A program made the position numbers and the translations under genes. Under the pieces are notes generated by a model. The model was not told where the DNA came from. It saw only the letters and a program-made list of their open reading frames with translations, and searched no databases. Below, piece after piece: positions 25,532-34,706 of a stretch of 64,000 nt of DNA (positions are counted from its first letter, which is position 1; each line of letters starts with the position of its first letter). The DNA is from Streptomyces sp. NBC_00094 (GTDB lineage: Bacteria; Actinomycetota; Actinomycetes; Streptomycetales; Streptomycetaceae): positions 5,709,501-5,773,500 of the forward strand of contig NZ_JAPEMB010000001.1 in NCBI RefSeq assembly GCF_026343125.1, given 5' to 3'.

Positions 25532-26605
25532 ATGCCTTCCTTCCCGCACCCGCCACCGTCCCCCGCCCTCGCCCGAAGGGGGTTTCTCGCCCTCGCGTCC
25601 GGCGCCGTCCTCGCCGCCGCGGGATGCGCACCCCAGACCGGAAACGCCGCCCATTCCGTACCGCTGAAGGAGCTGCCCACCGGCCCGCCGCCCGCCGGAA
25701 CGTCGCTGACCGTCGCCGTCCGCAGCGCGCGCATTCAATTCGAGGAATCGGGTATCGGGAAGAAACTTCCCTTCACCGTCTCCGAGTGGCCCAATCTGAG
25801 TGCCGGACCCGACATCATCCAGGGATTCCGGGCGCACTCCATCGACCTGGCCAGCAACGCCGGAATTCCGCCGATCCAGGCCGAGGCCATCGGCGTGGAG
25901 TCCCGCATCGTCGCCGTACAGGTGCGCAGACAGCCCTCGTACGTCTTCGCCACCGCACCCGGCGTCGAGCTCCGGAGCGTCGCGGACTTCCGGGGCAGGA
26001 AGATCGCCTTCTCGCAGGGGCAGGCACAGGGCGTGGTCGTCCTGCGCGCGCTGAAGCAGGCCGGGATCGCCAACGGCGACGTCGATCTCGTCGAACTGCC
26101 GAGCACGCAGTTCCTCACCGCGCTGCAGTCCAAGCAGGTCGACGTCGCGCCCCTGGGCGAGCCGACGCTCACCAAGTACCTGACCCAGTACGCGAAGGAC
26201 GGTGCCCGCCGGGTGGCCACCGACGTCATCGACCTGCTGACCGTCCTCTGGGCCCCCGTCGAGGTGCTGAACGACCCGGCGAAGGCCGCGGCCGTCCGCA
26301 GCTTCGTCCCGCTGTGGGCCCAGGGCGTGGTGTGGGCGTGGGAGAACACCGACCGCTGGATCGACGCCTACTACGTCAAGGACCAGGGCGTGAAGGAGGC
26401 CGACGGCCGCCGCATCGTCGCCTCCCTCGCCAAACCGCAGTTCCCCGTCTCCTGGGACAAGGCCATCGCCTGGGAGCAGGAGACCGCCGACCTGCTGGCC
26501 GAGGGAGGGTTCGTGCCGAAGCTGGAGGCCGCCACGCTGTTCGACCGGCGCTTCGAGGGCCTCGCGGCCGGCGCCGTACCCGCCCAGTACCGGGAGGGGT
26601 CATGA
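25532..26605 (+). CDS. ABC transporter substrate-binding lipoprotein (aliphatic sulfonate type)
   Basis: A 357-residue extracytoplasmic binding protein. The N-terminus has a twin-arginine-like signal ending in a lipobox (ARRGFLALASGAVLAAAGC), so it is probably exported folded and lipid-anchored. The mature part follows the SsuA/TauA/NMT1 plan: LTVAVRSARIQFEESG, AHSIDLASNAGIPPIQAEAI, VADFRGRKIAFSQGQAQGVV and LVELPSTQFLTALQSKQVD. It would hand a sulfonate or a similar sulfur compound to the permease. Its stop overlaps the permease start in ATGA. Confidence 0.9.
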   Translation: MPSFPHPPPSPALARRGFLALASGAVLAAAGCAPQTGNAAHSVPLKELPTGPPPAGTSLTVAVRSARIQFEESGIGKKLPFTVSEWPNLSAGPDIIQGFRAHSIDLASNAGIPPIQAEAIGVESRIVAVQVRRQPSYVFATAPGVELRSVADFRGRKIAFSQGQAQGVVVLRALKQAGIANGDVDLVELPSTQFLTALQSKQVDVAPLGEPTLTKYLTQYAKDGARRVATDVIDLLTVLWAPVEVLNDPAKAAAVRSFVPLWAQGVVWAWENTDRWIDAYYVKDQGVKEADGRRIVASLAKPQFPVSWDKAIAWEQETADLLAEGGFVPKLEAATLFDRRFEGLAAGAVPAQYREGS

Positions 26606-27537
26606 CCGACGCCCTGACCGATGTCCGCACCCTCGTCCCGGCGGACGCGCCGGCCCCGCCGCGGGAGCCGGACGACACGACGGCCCCCACGGCCGCGGCC
26701 CGGAAGCCGGCCGCCGCGCCCCCGGACGCCGTCGCGGCGCACCGCACCCGCGTCCACAGGCGGCGACGTCTGGGCCCCGGCCGGGGCGTTCCGTTCGGCC
26801 GGCTCCTCGGCCCCGCGCTGGTGGTCGCCGTCTGGTGGACCGCCTCCGCGGCCGGCTATCTGGACCCGCGCATCCTCTCCGGGCCCGGGGCGGTCGTCTC
26901 CACGGCCGTCGAACTGATCGAGGACGGCCGCCTCCAGGGCAATGTGCTCGTCTCCTTGCAGCGGGCCGGCCTCGGGCTGTTGCTGGGGGTCGGCGCGGGA
27001 GTGCTGCTCGCCGTCGCCTCCGGACTCAGCCGCACCGGCGAGTACCTCGTCGACGGGCCTCTCCAGATCAAGCGTGCCATACCGTCGCTCGCGATGCTGC
27101 CGCTGCTGATCCTCTGGCTCGGCATCGGCGAGCAGATGAAGATCACCGTCATCGCCCTCGGCGTCGCCGTGATCGTGTACGTCAACACGTACGCCTCGCT
27201 GACCAGCATCGACAGCCGTCATGTGGAGCTCGCCGAGGTGCTGGAGCTGGGTAGATGGCAGTTCCTGCGCAAGGTCGTCCTGCCCGGTTCACTGCCCGGC
27301 TTCTTCGTGGGGCTGCGGCTCGGCGTCACCTCGTCGTGGCTGGGGCTGATCGTCGTCGAGCAGGTCAACGCCACCAGCGGCATCGGCTACATGATGTTCC
27401 AGGCCCAGCAGTACGCCCAGTCCGACGTGATCATCGTCGGCCTGGTGGCCTACGGAACCTTCGGATTCGCCTCCGACGCCCTCGTCCGAGCCGTCGAGAG
27501 GAGGGCCCTGTCATGGCGACGCACGCTGGCGGGCTGA
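26602..27537 (+). CDS. ABC transporter permease (Ssu/Tau type)
   Basis: A 311-residue inner-membrane permease. A long polar N-terminal extension (residues 1-65, Pro/Ala/Arg) is followed by about six helices and the EAA loop (VELAEVLELGRWQFLRKVVL, then PGSLPGFFVGLRLG) that contacts the ATPase. The C-terminal helix is VIIVGLVAYGTFGFASDALV. The ATG at 26602 overlaps the binding-protein stop by four bases, and its own 3' end overlaps the ATPase gene by 25 bases, so the three subunits are translationally coupled. Confidence 0.92.
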   Translation: MTDALTDVRTLVPADAPAPPREPDDTTAPTAAARKPAAAPPDAVAAHRTRVHRRRRLGPGRGVPFGRLLGPALVVAVWWTASAAGYLDPRILSGPGAVVSTAVELIEDGRLQGNVLVSLQRAGLGLLLGVGAGVLLAVASGLSRTGEYLVDGPLQIKRAIPSLAMLPLLILWLGIGEQMKITVIALGVAVIVYVNTYASLTSIDSRHVELAEVLELGRWQFLRKVVLPGSLPGFFVGLRLGVTSSWLGLIVVEQVNATSGIGYMMFQAQQYAQSDVIIVGLVAYGTFGFASDALVRAVERRALSWRRTLAG

Positions 27538-28358
27538 CGAGGGAACACGATCCGCGCCCCTCCGACCTCAAGGCTCCGACCCCCGACGGGCGGGCTCCCG
27601 GGGCAGGGCCCGCCGTACGGGCCGGCCGCCTGGTCCGCCGCTTCGGTGATCGGATCATCCTCAAGGAGATCGATCTCACCCTGGCCGCAGGGGAGTTCAC
27701 CGCCCTCCTCGGGCGCAGCGGCTCCGGCAAGTCCACCCTGCTGCGCGCCGTGGCCGGTCTCGACCACGACGTCGAGGGATCGGGGGAGCTGCTCGTTCCC
27801 GACCGGGTCTCGCTCTCCTTCCAGGACTCCCGGCTGCTGCCGTGGCTGCGGGTCCTGGACAACGTGACCCTGGGACTGCGAGGGCCCGGTGCCCAGGAGC
27901 GCGGCCGGACCGCCCTCGCCGAGGTGGGCCTCGCCGGCCGCGAGCGGTCCTGGCCGCACGAACTGTCCGGCGGTGAGCAGCAGCGGGCCGCGCTCGCCCG
28001 CGCGCTCGTACGCGATCCGGAACTGCTCCTGGCCGACGAGCCGTTCGGCGCGCTCGACGCGCTGACCCGGATCAAGATGCACGACCTGCTGCGCGAACTG
28101 TACGAACGCCACCGGCCCGCGGTCCTCCTCGTCACCCACGACGTCGACGAGGCCGTCGAACTCGCCGACCGCGTCCTCGTCCTCGACGAGGGGCGCATCT
28201 CGGTCGACCTCACCATCGACCTCCCCACCCCGCGCAACCGGCGCGACCCGCGGTTCCAGCAGTACCGCGACGCCCTGCTCGCCTCGCTCGGCGTGCACTC
28301 CGCACCGCACACCCCCGCCCCCCGCCAGGAGGACCACTCCCATGCCGCACACGTCTGA
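27513..28358 (+). CDS. ABC transporter ATPase (Ssu/Tau type)
   Basis: A 281-residue ATPase: Walker A LLGRSGSGKSTLLRAVAGLD, Q-loop FQDSRLLPWLRVLDNV, signature LSGGEQQRAALARALVRDPE, Walker B LLLADEPFGALDALT and switch His in LLVTHDVDEAVELADRVLVL. The FQDSRLLPW block is typical of SsuB/TauB proteins. It overlaps the permease gene by 25 bases and the monooxygenase gene by 17 bases. Confidence 0.93.
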   Translation: MATHAGGLTREHDPRPSDLKAPTPDGRAPGAGPAVRAGRLVRRFGDRIILKEIDLTLAAGEFTALLGRSGSGKSTLLRAVAGLDHDVEGSGELLVPDRVSLSFQDSRLLPWLRVLDNVTLGLRGPGAQERGRTALAEVGLAGRERSWPHELSGGEQQRAALARALVRDPELLLADEPFGALDALTRIKMHDLLRELYERHRPAVLLVTHDVDEAVELADRVLVLDEGRISVDLTIDLPTPRNRRDPRFQQYRDALLASLGVHSAPHTPAPRQEDHSHAAHV

Positions 28359-29736
28359 CCGTCCCGGCCGCAAGCCCCTCCACCTCAACGCCTTCCTGAT
28401 GTCGGTCGGCCACCACGAGGCGGCCTGGCGACTCCCCGAGAGCCCCGCCGACGGCGGCACCGGCATCGCGCACTACCAGAACCTCGCCCGCATCGCCGAA
28501 CGCGGCCTGCTCGACTCGGTCTTCCTCGCGGACAGCCCGGTCCAGCACGGGGACCCCGGGCGCCGGCCCGTCAGCAAGCTGGAGCCGACCGTGCTGCTCA
28601 CGGCCCTGGCGGCCGTCACCAGCCGCATCGGGCTCATCGCGACCGCCTCCACCAGCTACAACGAACCCTTCAACCTGGCCCGCCGCTTCAGCTCTCTCGA
28701 CCACGTGTCGAACGGGCGGGCCGGCTGGAACATCGTCACCACGGCCGGAGCGGACGCGGCCCGCAACTTCGGTCTCGACGACACCCCGCTGCACCGCGAG
28801 CGCTACCGGCGCGCGGCCGAGTTCGTCGACGTGGCCACCAAGCTGTGGGACAGCTGGGCCGACGACGCGGTGGTGGCGGACAAGGAGGGCGGGATCCACG
28901 CCCGCGCCGACCGGGTCCGGCCCGTCGGCCACCGGGGCGAGTTCTTCCGGGTGGAGGGGCCGCTGAACGTCGAGCGCTCCCCCCAGGGCTACCCCCTCCT
29001 GGTGCAGGCCGGGTCGAGCGAGGACGGCAAGGACTTCGCCGCCCGTTACGCCGAGGCGGTGTTCACCGCACAGCAGACCCTGGAGGAGGGCATCGCCTTC
29101 TACAAGGACGTCAAGCGGAGGGCACTCGCGCTCGGCCGGGACCCCGACGGCATCAAGATCCTCCCCGGCATCGTCCCCGTCATCGGCGACACCGAGGAGG
29201 AGGCCCGCGAGCTGGACGCCGAACTCGACCGGCTCATCGTGCCGGAGTACGCCAAGCGCCAGCTGGCCCAGCGGCTGCGGATCGCGCCCGACGAGCTCGA
29301 CCTGGACGCCGAACTGCCCGAGAACATCCCGACCGAGGACGACATCGAGGGCGCGAAGAGCCGCTACACACTGATCGTGGAGCTGGCCCGCCGCGAACGC
29401 CTCACCGTGCGCCAGCTGATCGGACGGCTGGGCGGCGGCCGGGGACACCGTACGTTCGCCGGTACCGCCGAGCAGATCGCCGACACCATCGAGCACTGGT
29501 ACGTCAGCGGCGCGGCCGACGGCTTCAACATCATGCCGGCCGTCCTGCCGTCGGGCCTGGAGGTCTTCGTCGACCGGGTGGTGCCGCTCCTCCAGGAGCG
29601 CGGGCTGTTCCGCACCGAGTACACCGGCACCACCCTGCGGGACCACTACGGCCTGCCCCGCCCCGCCAACCGCCTGTTCGACACCGTGGAGCACGACGCC
29701 GGCCACCTCGGCATCGGTCTGGTCGAGACCCGGTGA
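28342..29736 (+). CDS. Flavin-dependent monooxygenase of the NtaA/SnaA/DszA (LLM) family
   Basis: A 464-residue two-component monooxygenase using FMNH2 and O2. The family blocks LHLNAFLMSVGHHEAAWRLP, SRIGLIATASTSYNEPFNLA, RRFSSLDHVSNGRAGWNIVT (FMN phosphate) and GYPLLVQAGSSEDGKDFAAR match enzymes such as nitrilotriacetate, dibenzothiophene-sulfone, dimethyl-sulfide and alkanesulfonate monooxygenases. In a sulfur operon an oxidative C-S cleaving role is likely: substrate to sulfite plus an aldehyde or another carbon product. FMNH2 would come from the flavin reductase of the same operon. The ATG has AGGAGG upstream; its TGA overlaps the next start (GTGA). Confidence 0.92.
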   Translation: MPHTSDRPGRKPLHLNAFLMSVGHHEAAWRLPESPADGGTGIAHYQNLARIAERGLLDSVFLADSPVQHGDPGRRPVSKLEPTVLLTALAAVTSRIGLIATASTSYNEPFNLARRFSSLDHVSNGRAGWNIVTTAGADAARNFGLDDTPLHRERYRRAAEFVDVATKLWDSWADDAVVADKEGGIHARADRVRPVGHRGEFFRVEGPLNVERSPQGYPLLVQAGSSEDGKDFAARYAEAVFTAQQTLEEGIAFYKDVKRRALALGRDPDGIKILPGIVPVIGDTEEEARELDAELDRLIVPEYAKRQLAQRLRIAPDELDLDAELPENIPTEDDIEGAKSRYTLIVELARRERLTVRQLIGRLGGGRGHRTFAGTAEQIADTIEHWYVSGAADGFNIMPAVLPSGLEVFVDRVVPLLQERGLFRTEYTGTTLRDHYGLPRPANRLFDTVEHDAGHLGIGLVETR

Positions 29737-32700
29737 GCGACTGTCCCCCGCACAAGGGCGGCGGCCCTGCCCCGGGAGCGGCGCGCCCCGGCTGGGCGCG
29801 CCGCCTCGGCGGGTACTGCCTCCGCCGCCGCACCGACCTCCTGCTCGCCTTCGGCGCCGCGGCCGTGGCGGCCGTCGCCACCGCCTCGCTGCCCCTCCTG
29901 CTGCGCCATGTCGTCGACGGCGTCGCCGGTGGTGCCGCCGACTCCACGACGGCGTCCCTCACCCCCTGGATCCTGCTGCTGACCGGCATCGGCGCCGTGC
30001 GCTTCGCCGGGAGCTTCGTCCGCCGCTACTGCTCCGGACGGCTCTCCCTGGGGGTCCAGTACGACCTGCGCAACGACGCCTTCGCGGCACTGCTGCGGCT
30101 GGACGGCACGCAGCAGGACGACCTGCGCACCGGCCAGGTGGTGAGCCGTTCCATCTCCGACATCACCCTGATCCAGACACTGCTGCAGTTCCTGCCCAAC
30201 ATGACCGGCAACGCCCTGATGTTCGGCGTCTCGCTGGTCTTCATGGCCTGGCTCTCGCCGCTGCTCACCGTCGTCGCCCTGGTCGTCGGCCCGCTCCTGT
30301 GGCTGATCGCGCTGCGCGGCAGGCGCACGCTGTTCCCCGCCAACTGGCACGCCCAGCAGGAGGCGGCCGAGGTCGCCTCCGCCGTCGAGGCCACGGTCAC
30401 CGGGGTCCGGATCGTCAAGGGCTTCGGTCAGGAGCGGCGCGAGCTGGAGGGGCTGGAGCGCCGCGTCCGCGGACTGTTCTCCTCCCGGCTGCGCGTCGTC
30501 GCGTTCACCAGCCGCTACAACCCTGCACTGCAGGCGGTCCCCGCGCTGGGCCAGGTGGCGGTCCTCGTGTTCGGCGGGTGGCTGGCGCTCGACGGCCGCG
30601 TGTCGCTGGGCACCTTCCTCGCCTTCACCGCCTACCTCGGCTCCTTCGTCACCCCGGTCCGGCAGGTGGCGACCCTGCTCACCGTCTGGCAGCAGGCCAG
30701 GGCCGGCGCGGAGCGCGTCTTCGAGGTGATCGACGAGAAGCCAGGGATCACCGACACCCCGGGCGCCCGCGACCTGTCCGCCGACGCCCCGGACGTCCGC
30801 GACCTGCCCGCCGACGCCCCGGGCGCCGGCGGCCTGCCCGCCGGCCTCCCGGCGCTCGTCTGGGACGACGTGACCTTCGCCCACGGGACCGGCGAGCCCC
30901 TGCTGCGCGGCTTCAGTCTGGACGTACGCCCGGGTGAGACGCTCGCGCTCATCGGCCCGGCGGGATGCGGAAAATCCACCGCCGTCGCGCTGCTGCCCCG
31001 CTTCTACGACGTGGATGCGGGCACGGTCCGGGTCGGCGGGCACGACGTCCGCGAGCACTCCCTGGCCGGTCTGCGCTCCCGTATCGGCTTCGTCTTCGAG
31101 GAGAGCCTGCTGCTCTCCGACACCGTACGGGCCAACATCGCCTACGGTCGTCCGGACGCCGACGACGAGGAGATCCGGGCGGCCGCCCGGCTGGCGTGCG
31201 CCGAGGAGTTCGTCCAGCGGCTGCCCGACGGCTACGACACCCTCGTCGGGGAGCAGGGGCTGACGCTCTCCGGCGGCCAGCGCCAGCGGATCGCGCTCGC
31301 CCGTGCCCTGCTCGGCGACCCCGCCGTCCTGGTCCTCGACGACGCCACCTCCGCGATCGACGCCCGGGTCGAGGCCGAGATCCACGCGTCCCTCCGCGAG
31401 GCCGGGCGACGGTGTACGACGGTCCTCGTCGCCCACCGCGAATCGACGCTGGAGCTCGCGGACCGGATCGCGGTCATGGACGGCGGCCGGATCGTCGACA
31501 CGGGCACCCTGGACGAGCTGCGCTCCCGCTCGGCCCTGTTCCGCTCGCTCCTGGCCATGGACGGGGACGAAGGGGAGCGGGCTGCGGCCCCGGCCCCGGC
31601 GCGGGGCGTCACCGAGGAGCTCTGGCGTCGCCCCGCGGAGTCCGGGCGCGTCCACGACGAGTCCACGGCCGTACGGGCCGCCCATGCGCTCGCCGAGGCC
31701 GCGGCCACCTCCGGGCCGGGCCGCGGCGGACCGGGTGGCGGAGTCCTCGGCTCCGCACCGCCCACCCCCGAACTCCTCGCCGCCCTCGAACGCCTTCCGC
31801 TGCCCGAGGACGACCCCGAGGTGCCGCTGGAACAGGCGGTCTCGGCCGACCCCTCGTTCCATCTCGGCACCCTCCTGAGGCCCTTCCGGGTGCCGCTGCT
31901 CGCCGGACTTCTCCTCGTCGCCGTGGACGCCCTCGCCCAGATCGCCGTCCCCGTCCTCGTACGCCACGGCGTGGACGGCGGCGTCGCGGCCCAGGCCCGG
32001 GGCGTCCTGCTCGCGGCATCGGCGACGGCCGCCGTCGTCGTCGGCCTGAACTGGCTCGTCGGCGTCGCCCAGGTCCGCACCACGGGACGCACCGGCGAGC
32101 GACTCCTCTACACCCTGCGGATCAAGACCTACGCCCAGTTGCAGCGACTCGGCCTCGACTACTACGAGGGGGAGCTCGGCGGCCGGATCATGACGCGGAT
32201 GACCACCGACGTGGACGCCCTGTCGAACTTCCTCCAGACCGGTCTGATCACCGCGGTCGTCAGCCTCCTCACCGTCCTCGGTGTCCTGGCCGCGCTCCTC
32301 GTGATCGACGCCGGCCTCGCGCTCGTCCTGCTCGCCGCGCTGCCGCTGCTGATCGGCGCGACCGCCGTGTTCCGCCACTACTCGGTGCCCGCCTACCTGG
32401 AGGCCCGGGAACGGATCAGTACGGTCAACGCCTGCCTCCAGGAGAACGTCGGCATGCTGCGCGTCACCCAGGCGTTCCGGCGCGAGCGGCACAACGCCGA
32501 CCACTTCGCCGCCCTCGCCTGGTCGTTCCGCGACTCGCGGCTGCGCGCACAGCGCTACATGGGCACCTTCTTCCCGTTCGTGGAGTTCCTCGGCACGCTG
32601 TCCACCGCCGCGGTGCTGGCCGTCGGCGTGGGACAGGTGCGCTCCGGGGAGCTGACCGCCGGGACGCTGATCGCCTTCCTGCTCTACGTCGAACTCTTCT

Positions 32701-33656
32701 TCTCGCCCATCCAGCAGCTGTCCCAGGTCTTCGACGGCTACCAGCAGGCGGTCGTCGGGATGAGCCGGCTGCGCGCCCTGATGCGTACCCCCGTCGCCAC
32801 ACCCCCGGCGGCGGCACCGCGTCGGGTGACCTCGCTGCGCGGTGAGATCGAGTTCGACGACGTGTCGTTCCACTACGCGGGCGGCCGGGAACGGGACGTG
32901 CTCCACGGCGTCCGGCTGCGTGTCGCCCCCGGCGAGACGGTCGCGCTCGTGGGGACCACCGGCGCGGGCAAGTCCACGGTCGTCAAGCTCCTGGCCCGGT
33001 TCTACGACCCGGTGGCCGGGACGGTACGGGTGGACGGGCACGACCTGCGCGATCTCGACCTGACCGGCTACCGCCGCAGGCTGGGCATCGTGCCGCAGGA
33101 GCCGCATCTGTTCGGCGTCACCGTCCGCGACGCCATCGCCTACGGCCGCCCGGACGCCACCGACGCCGAGGTGGAGGCCGCCGCCAGGGCGGTCGGGGCC
33201 CACGACACGGTGGCCGCGCTGCCGGCCGGCTACCTGACGCCCGTGGGGGAGCGGGGTCACGGGCTCTCGGCCGGGCAGCGTCAGCTGCTCGCGCTCGCCC
33301 GGGCCGAGCTCGTCGACCCCGACGTCCTGCTGCTCGACGAGGCGACCGCCTCGCTGGACCTCGCCACCGAGCGGCGTGTGGCCGCGGCGGTCGACGCGCT
33401 CAGCCGCAGACGGACCACGCTCGTCGTCGCGCACCGGCTCACCACCGCGGCGCGCGCCGACCGCGTCATCGTCCTGGAGGCGGGCACCGTCGTGGAGAGC
33501 GGCACCCACGCCCAGCTCCTCGCGGGCCAGGGACCCTACCGCCGCCTCTGGGACGCCTACCGGCAGAGCGCCACGACCACCACGACCACCACGACCCCGT
33601 CCGCCCGTCCGGCGGCGGATCACGACGACCGACTCGTTCAAGGGAGTGCGCGATGA
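29733..33656 (+). CDS. Single-chain fused type I ABC exporter (TMD-NBD-TMD-NBD)
   Basis: A 1307-residue protein made of two complete exporter halves. NBD1: Walker A GPAGCGKST (about residue 408), signature LSGGQRQR, Walker B LVLDDATSAID with Asp where the catalytic Glu should be. NBD2: Walker A GTTGAGKST (about 1074), signature LSAGQRQLL, Walker B LLLDEATASLD with the Glu. This asymmetry, one degenerate and one canonical ATP site, is known from heterodimeric exporters; here both halves are on one chain, separated by a linker of about 110 residues. A Thr-rich tail (eight Thr) ends the protein. The GTG at 29733 overlaps the monooxygenase stop and the ATG of the next gene overlaps its own stop, so it is a true operon member. 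Confidence 0.92.
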   Translation: MSDCPPHKGGGPAPGAARPGWARRLGGYCLRRRTDLLLAFGAAAVAAVATASLPLLLRHVVDGVAGGAADSTTASLTPWILLLTGIGAVRFAGSFVRRYCSGRLSLGVQYDLRNDAFAALLRLDGTQQDDLRTGQVVSRSISDITLIQTLLQFLPNMTGNALMFGVSLVFMAWLSPLLTVVALVVGPLLWLIALRGRRTLFPANWHAQQEAAEVASAVEATVTGVRIVKGFGQERRELEGLERRVRGLFSSRLRVVAFTSRYNPALQAVPALGQVAVLVFGGWLALDGRVSLGTFLAFTAYLGSFVTPVRQVATLLTVWQQARAGAERVFEVIDEKPGITDTPGARDLSADAPDVRDLPADAPGAGGLPAGLPALVWDDVTFAHGTGEPLLRGFSLDVRPGETLALIGPAGCGKSTAVALLPRFYDVDAGTVRVGGHDVREHSLAGLRSRIGFVFEESLLLSDTVRANIAYGRPDADDEEIRAAARLACAEEFVQRLPDGYDTLVGEQGLTLSGGQRQRIALARALLGDPAVLVLDDATSAIDARVEAEIHASLREAGRRCTTVLVAHRESTLELADRIAVMDGGRIVDTGTLDELRSRSALFRSLLAMDGDEGERAAAPAPARGVTEELWRRPAESGRVHDESTAVRAAHALAEAAATSGPGRGGPGGGVLGSAPPTPELLAALERLPLPEDDPEVPLEQAVSADPSFHLGTLLRPFRVPLLAGLLLVAVDALAQIAVPVLVRHGVDGGVAAQARGVLLAASATAAVVVGLNWLVGVAQVRTTGRTGERLLYTLRIKTYAQLQRLGLDYYEGELGGRIMTRMTTDVDALSNFLQTGLITAVVSLLTVLGVLAALLVIDAGLALVLLAALPLLIGATAVFRHYSVPAYLEARERISTVNACLQENVGMLRVTQAFRRERHNADHFAALAWSFRDSRLRAQRYMGTFFPFVEFLGTLSTAAVLAVGVGQVRSGELTAGTLIAFLLYVELFFSPIQQLSQVFDGYQQAVVGMSRLRALMRTPVATPPAAAPRRVTSLRGEIEFDDVSFHYAGGRERDVLHGVRLRVAPGETVALVGTTGAGKSTVVKLLARFYDPVAGTVRVDGHDLRDLDLTGYRRRLGIVPQEPHLFGVTVRDAIAYGRPDATDAEVEAAARAVGAHDTVAALPAGYLTPVGERGHGLSAGQRQLLALARAELVDPDVLLLDEATASLDLATERRVAAAVDALSRRRTTLVVAHRLTTAARADRVIVLEAGTVVESGTHAQLLAGQGPYRRLWDAYRQSATTTTTTTTPSARPAADHDDRLVQGSAR

Positions 33657-34693
33657 CCACCGAACACCGCCTGCTGGGCCGCACCGGCGTCAGGGTGAGC
33701 CCGCTGTGCCTGGGCACGATGATGTTCGGCGCCCGCGGCAACACCGACCACGCCGACAGCGTCCGCATCATCCACCGGGCCCTGGACTCGGGCATCAACT
33801 TCGTCGACACCGCCGACGTCTACTCGGCCGGGGAGTCGGAGACGATCGTGGGCAAGGCCCTCGCCGGAGCCCGCCGGGACCACGTCGTCCTGGCCACCAA
33901 ATTCCATGGCAGTCTCGGCGACGACCCCAACGAGCGCGGCAACAGCAGGCGTTGGATCGTCCGCGAGGTCGAGAACAGCCTGCGTCGCCTCGGCACCGAC
34001 TGGATCGACCTCTACCAGGTGCACCGGCCCGAGCCGGAGACCGATTTCGACGAGACGCTCGGTGCCCTGACCGATCTCGTCCGCCAGGGCAAGATCCGCT
34101 ACATCGGCACCTCCACCTTCGAACCCTCCGCCATCGTCGAGGGCCAGTGGATCGCCGAGCGCCGGGGCCGCGAACGCGTCGTCGCCGAACAGCCGCCGTA
34201 CTCCCTGCTGGCCCGCGGCGTGGAGCGTGAGGTGCTTCCCGTCGCCCAGCGCTACGGGCTCGGCGTGCTCACCTGGAGCCCGCTGGCCGGCGGCTGGCTC
34301 TCGGGCCGCTACCGCAAGGGGGCGGAGCAGCCCGCGTCCAGCCGCATCGACCGGCAGGCCGCCCGCTTCGACATCGGCGACCCCGAGAACGCGGCCAAGC
34401 TCGACGCCGCCGAGGCGCTGGCCCAGCTCGCCGAGGAGGCCGGACTGACGCTCGTCCAGCTCGCGCTGGCCTTCGTCCTGGAGCACCCCGCCGTCACCTC
34501 GGCGATCATCGGCCCGCGGACCTTCGAGCAGCTGGAGGCGCAGCTCGGCGCGGACCGGATCCGGCTGAGCCGGGACGTCCTCGACCGGATCGACAAGATC
34601 GTGCCGCCGGGCACGAACCTGTCGGCCAGGGACGCCGGGTACGTGCCGTCCGCGCTGGGGGAGCCCGGCCTGCGCCGCCGTCCCCGGCCCTGA
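33653..34693 (+). CDS. Aldo/keto reductase, last gene of the sulfur operon
   Basis: A 346-residue (alpha/beta)8 reductase: INFVDTADVYSAGESETIVG (Asp, Tyr), VVLATKFHGSLGDD (Lys), IDLYQVHRPEPETD (His), and VTSAIIGPRTFEQLEAQLGA for NADPH. It resembles the YajO/KvBeta-like branch. The start codon overlaps the exporter stop (ATGA). Because alkanesulfonate-type monooxygenases release aldehydes, reduction of the carbon product is a reasonable job, but that is inference. The gene is convergent with the PucR-type regulator that ends 13 bases away. Confidence 0.9.
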   Translation: MTTEHRLLGRTGVRVSPLCLGTMMFGARGNTDHADSVRIIHRALDSGINFVDTADVYSAGESETIVGKALAGARRDHVVLATKFHGSLGDDPNERGNSRRWIVREVENSLRRLGTDWIDLYQVHRPEPETDFDETLGALTDLVRQGKIRYIGTSTFEPSAIVEGQWIAERRGRERVVAEQPPYSLLARGVEREVLPVAQRYGLGVLTWSPLAGGWLSGRYRKGAEQPASSRIDRQAARFDIGDPENAAKLDAAEALAQLAEEAGLTLVQLALAFVLEHPAVTSAIIGPRTFEQLEAQLGADRIRLSRDVLDRIDKIVPPGTNLSARDAGYVPSALGEPGLRRRPRP

Positions 34694-34706
34694 CCGGCCA
34701 CCGGGT

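Noticed and set aside
29646..33641. Very long open frame on the minus strand opposite the fused exporter
   Set aside because: Its protein is mostly Gly, Arg, Asp and Val with no domain pattern, the usual mirror of a high-GC gene; the plus-strand reading has complete ABC motifs.
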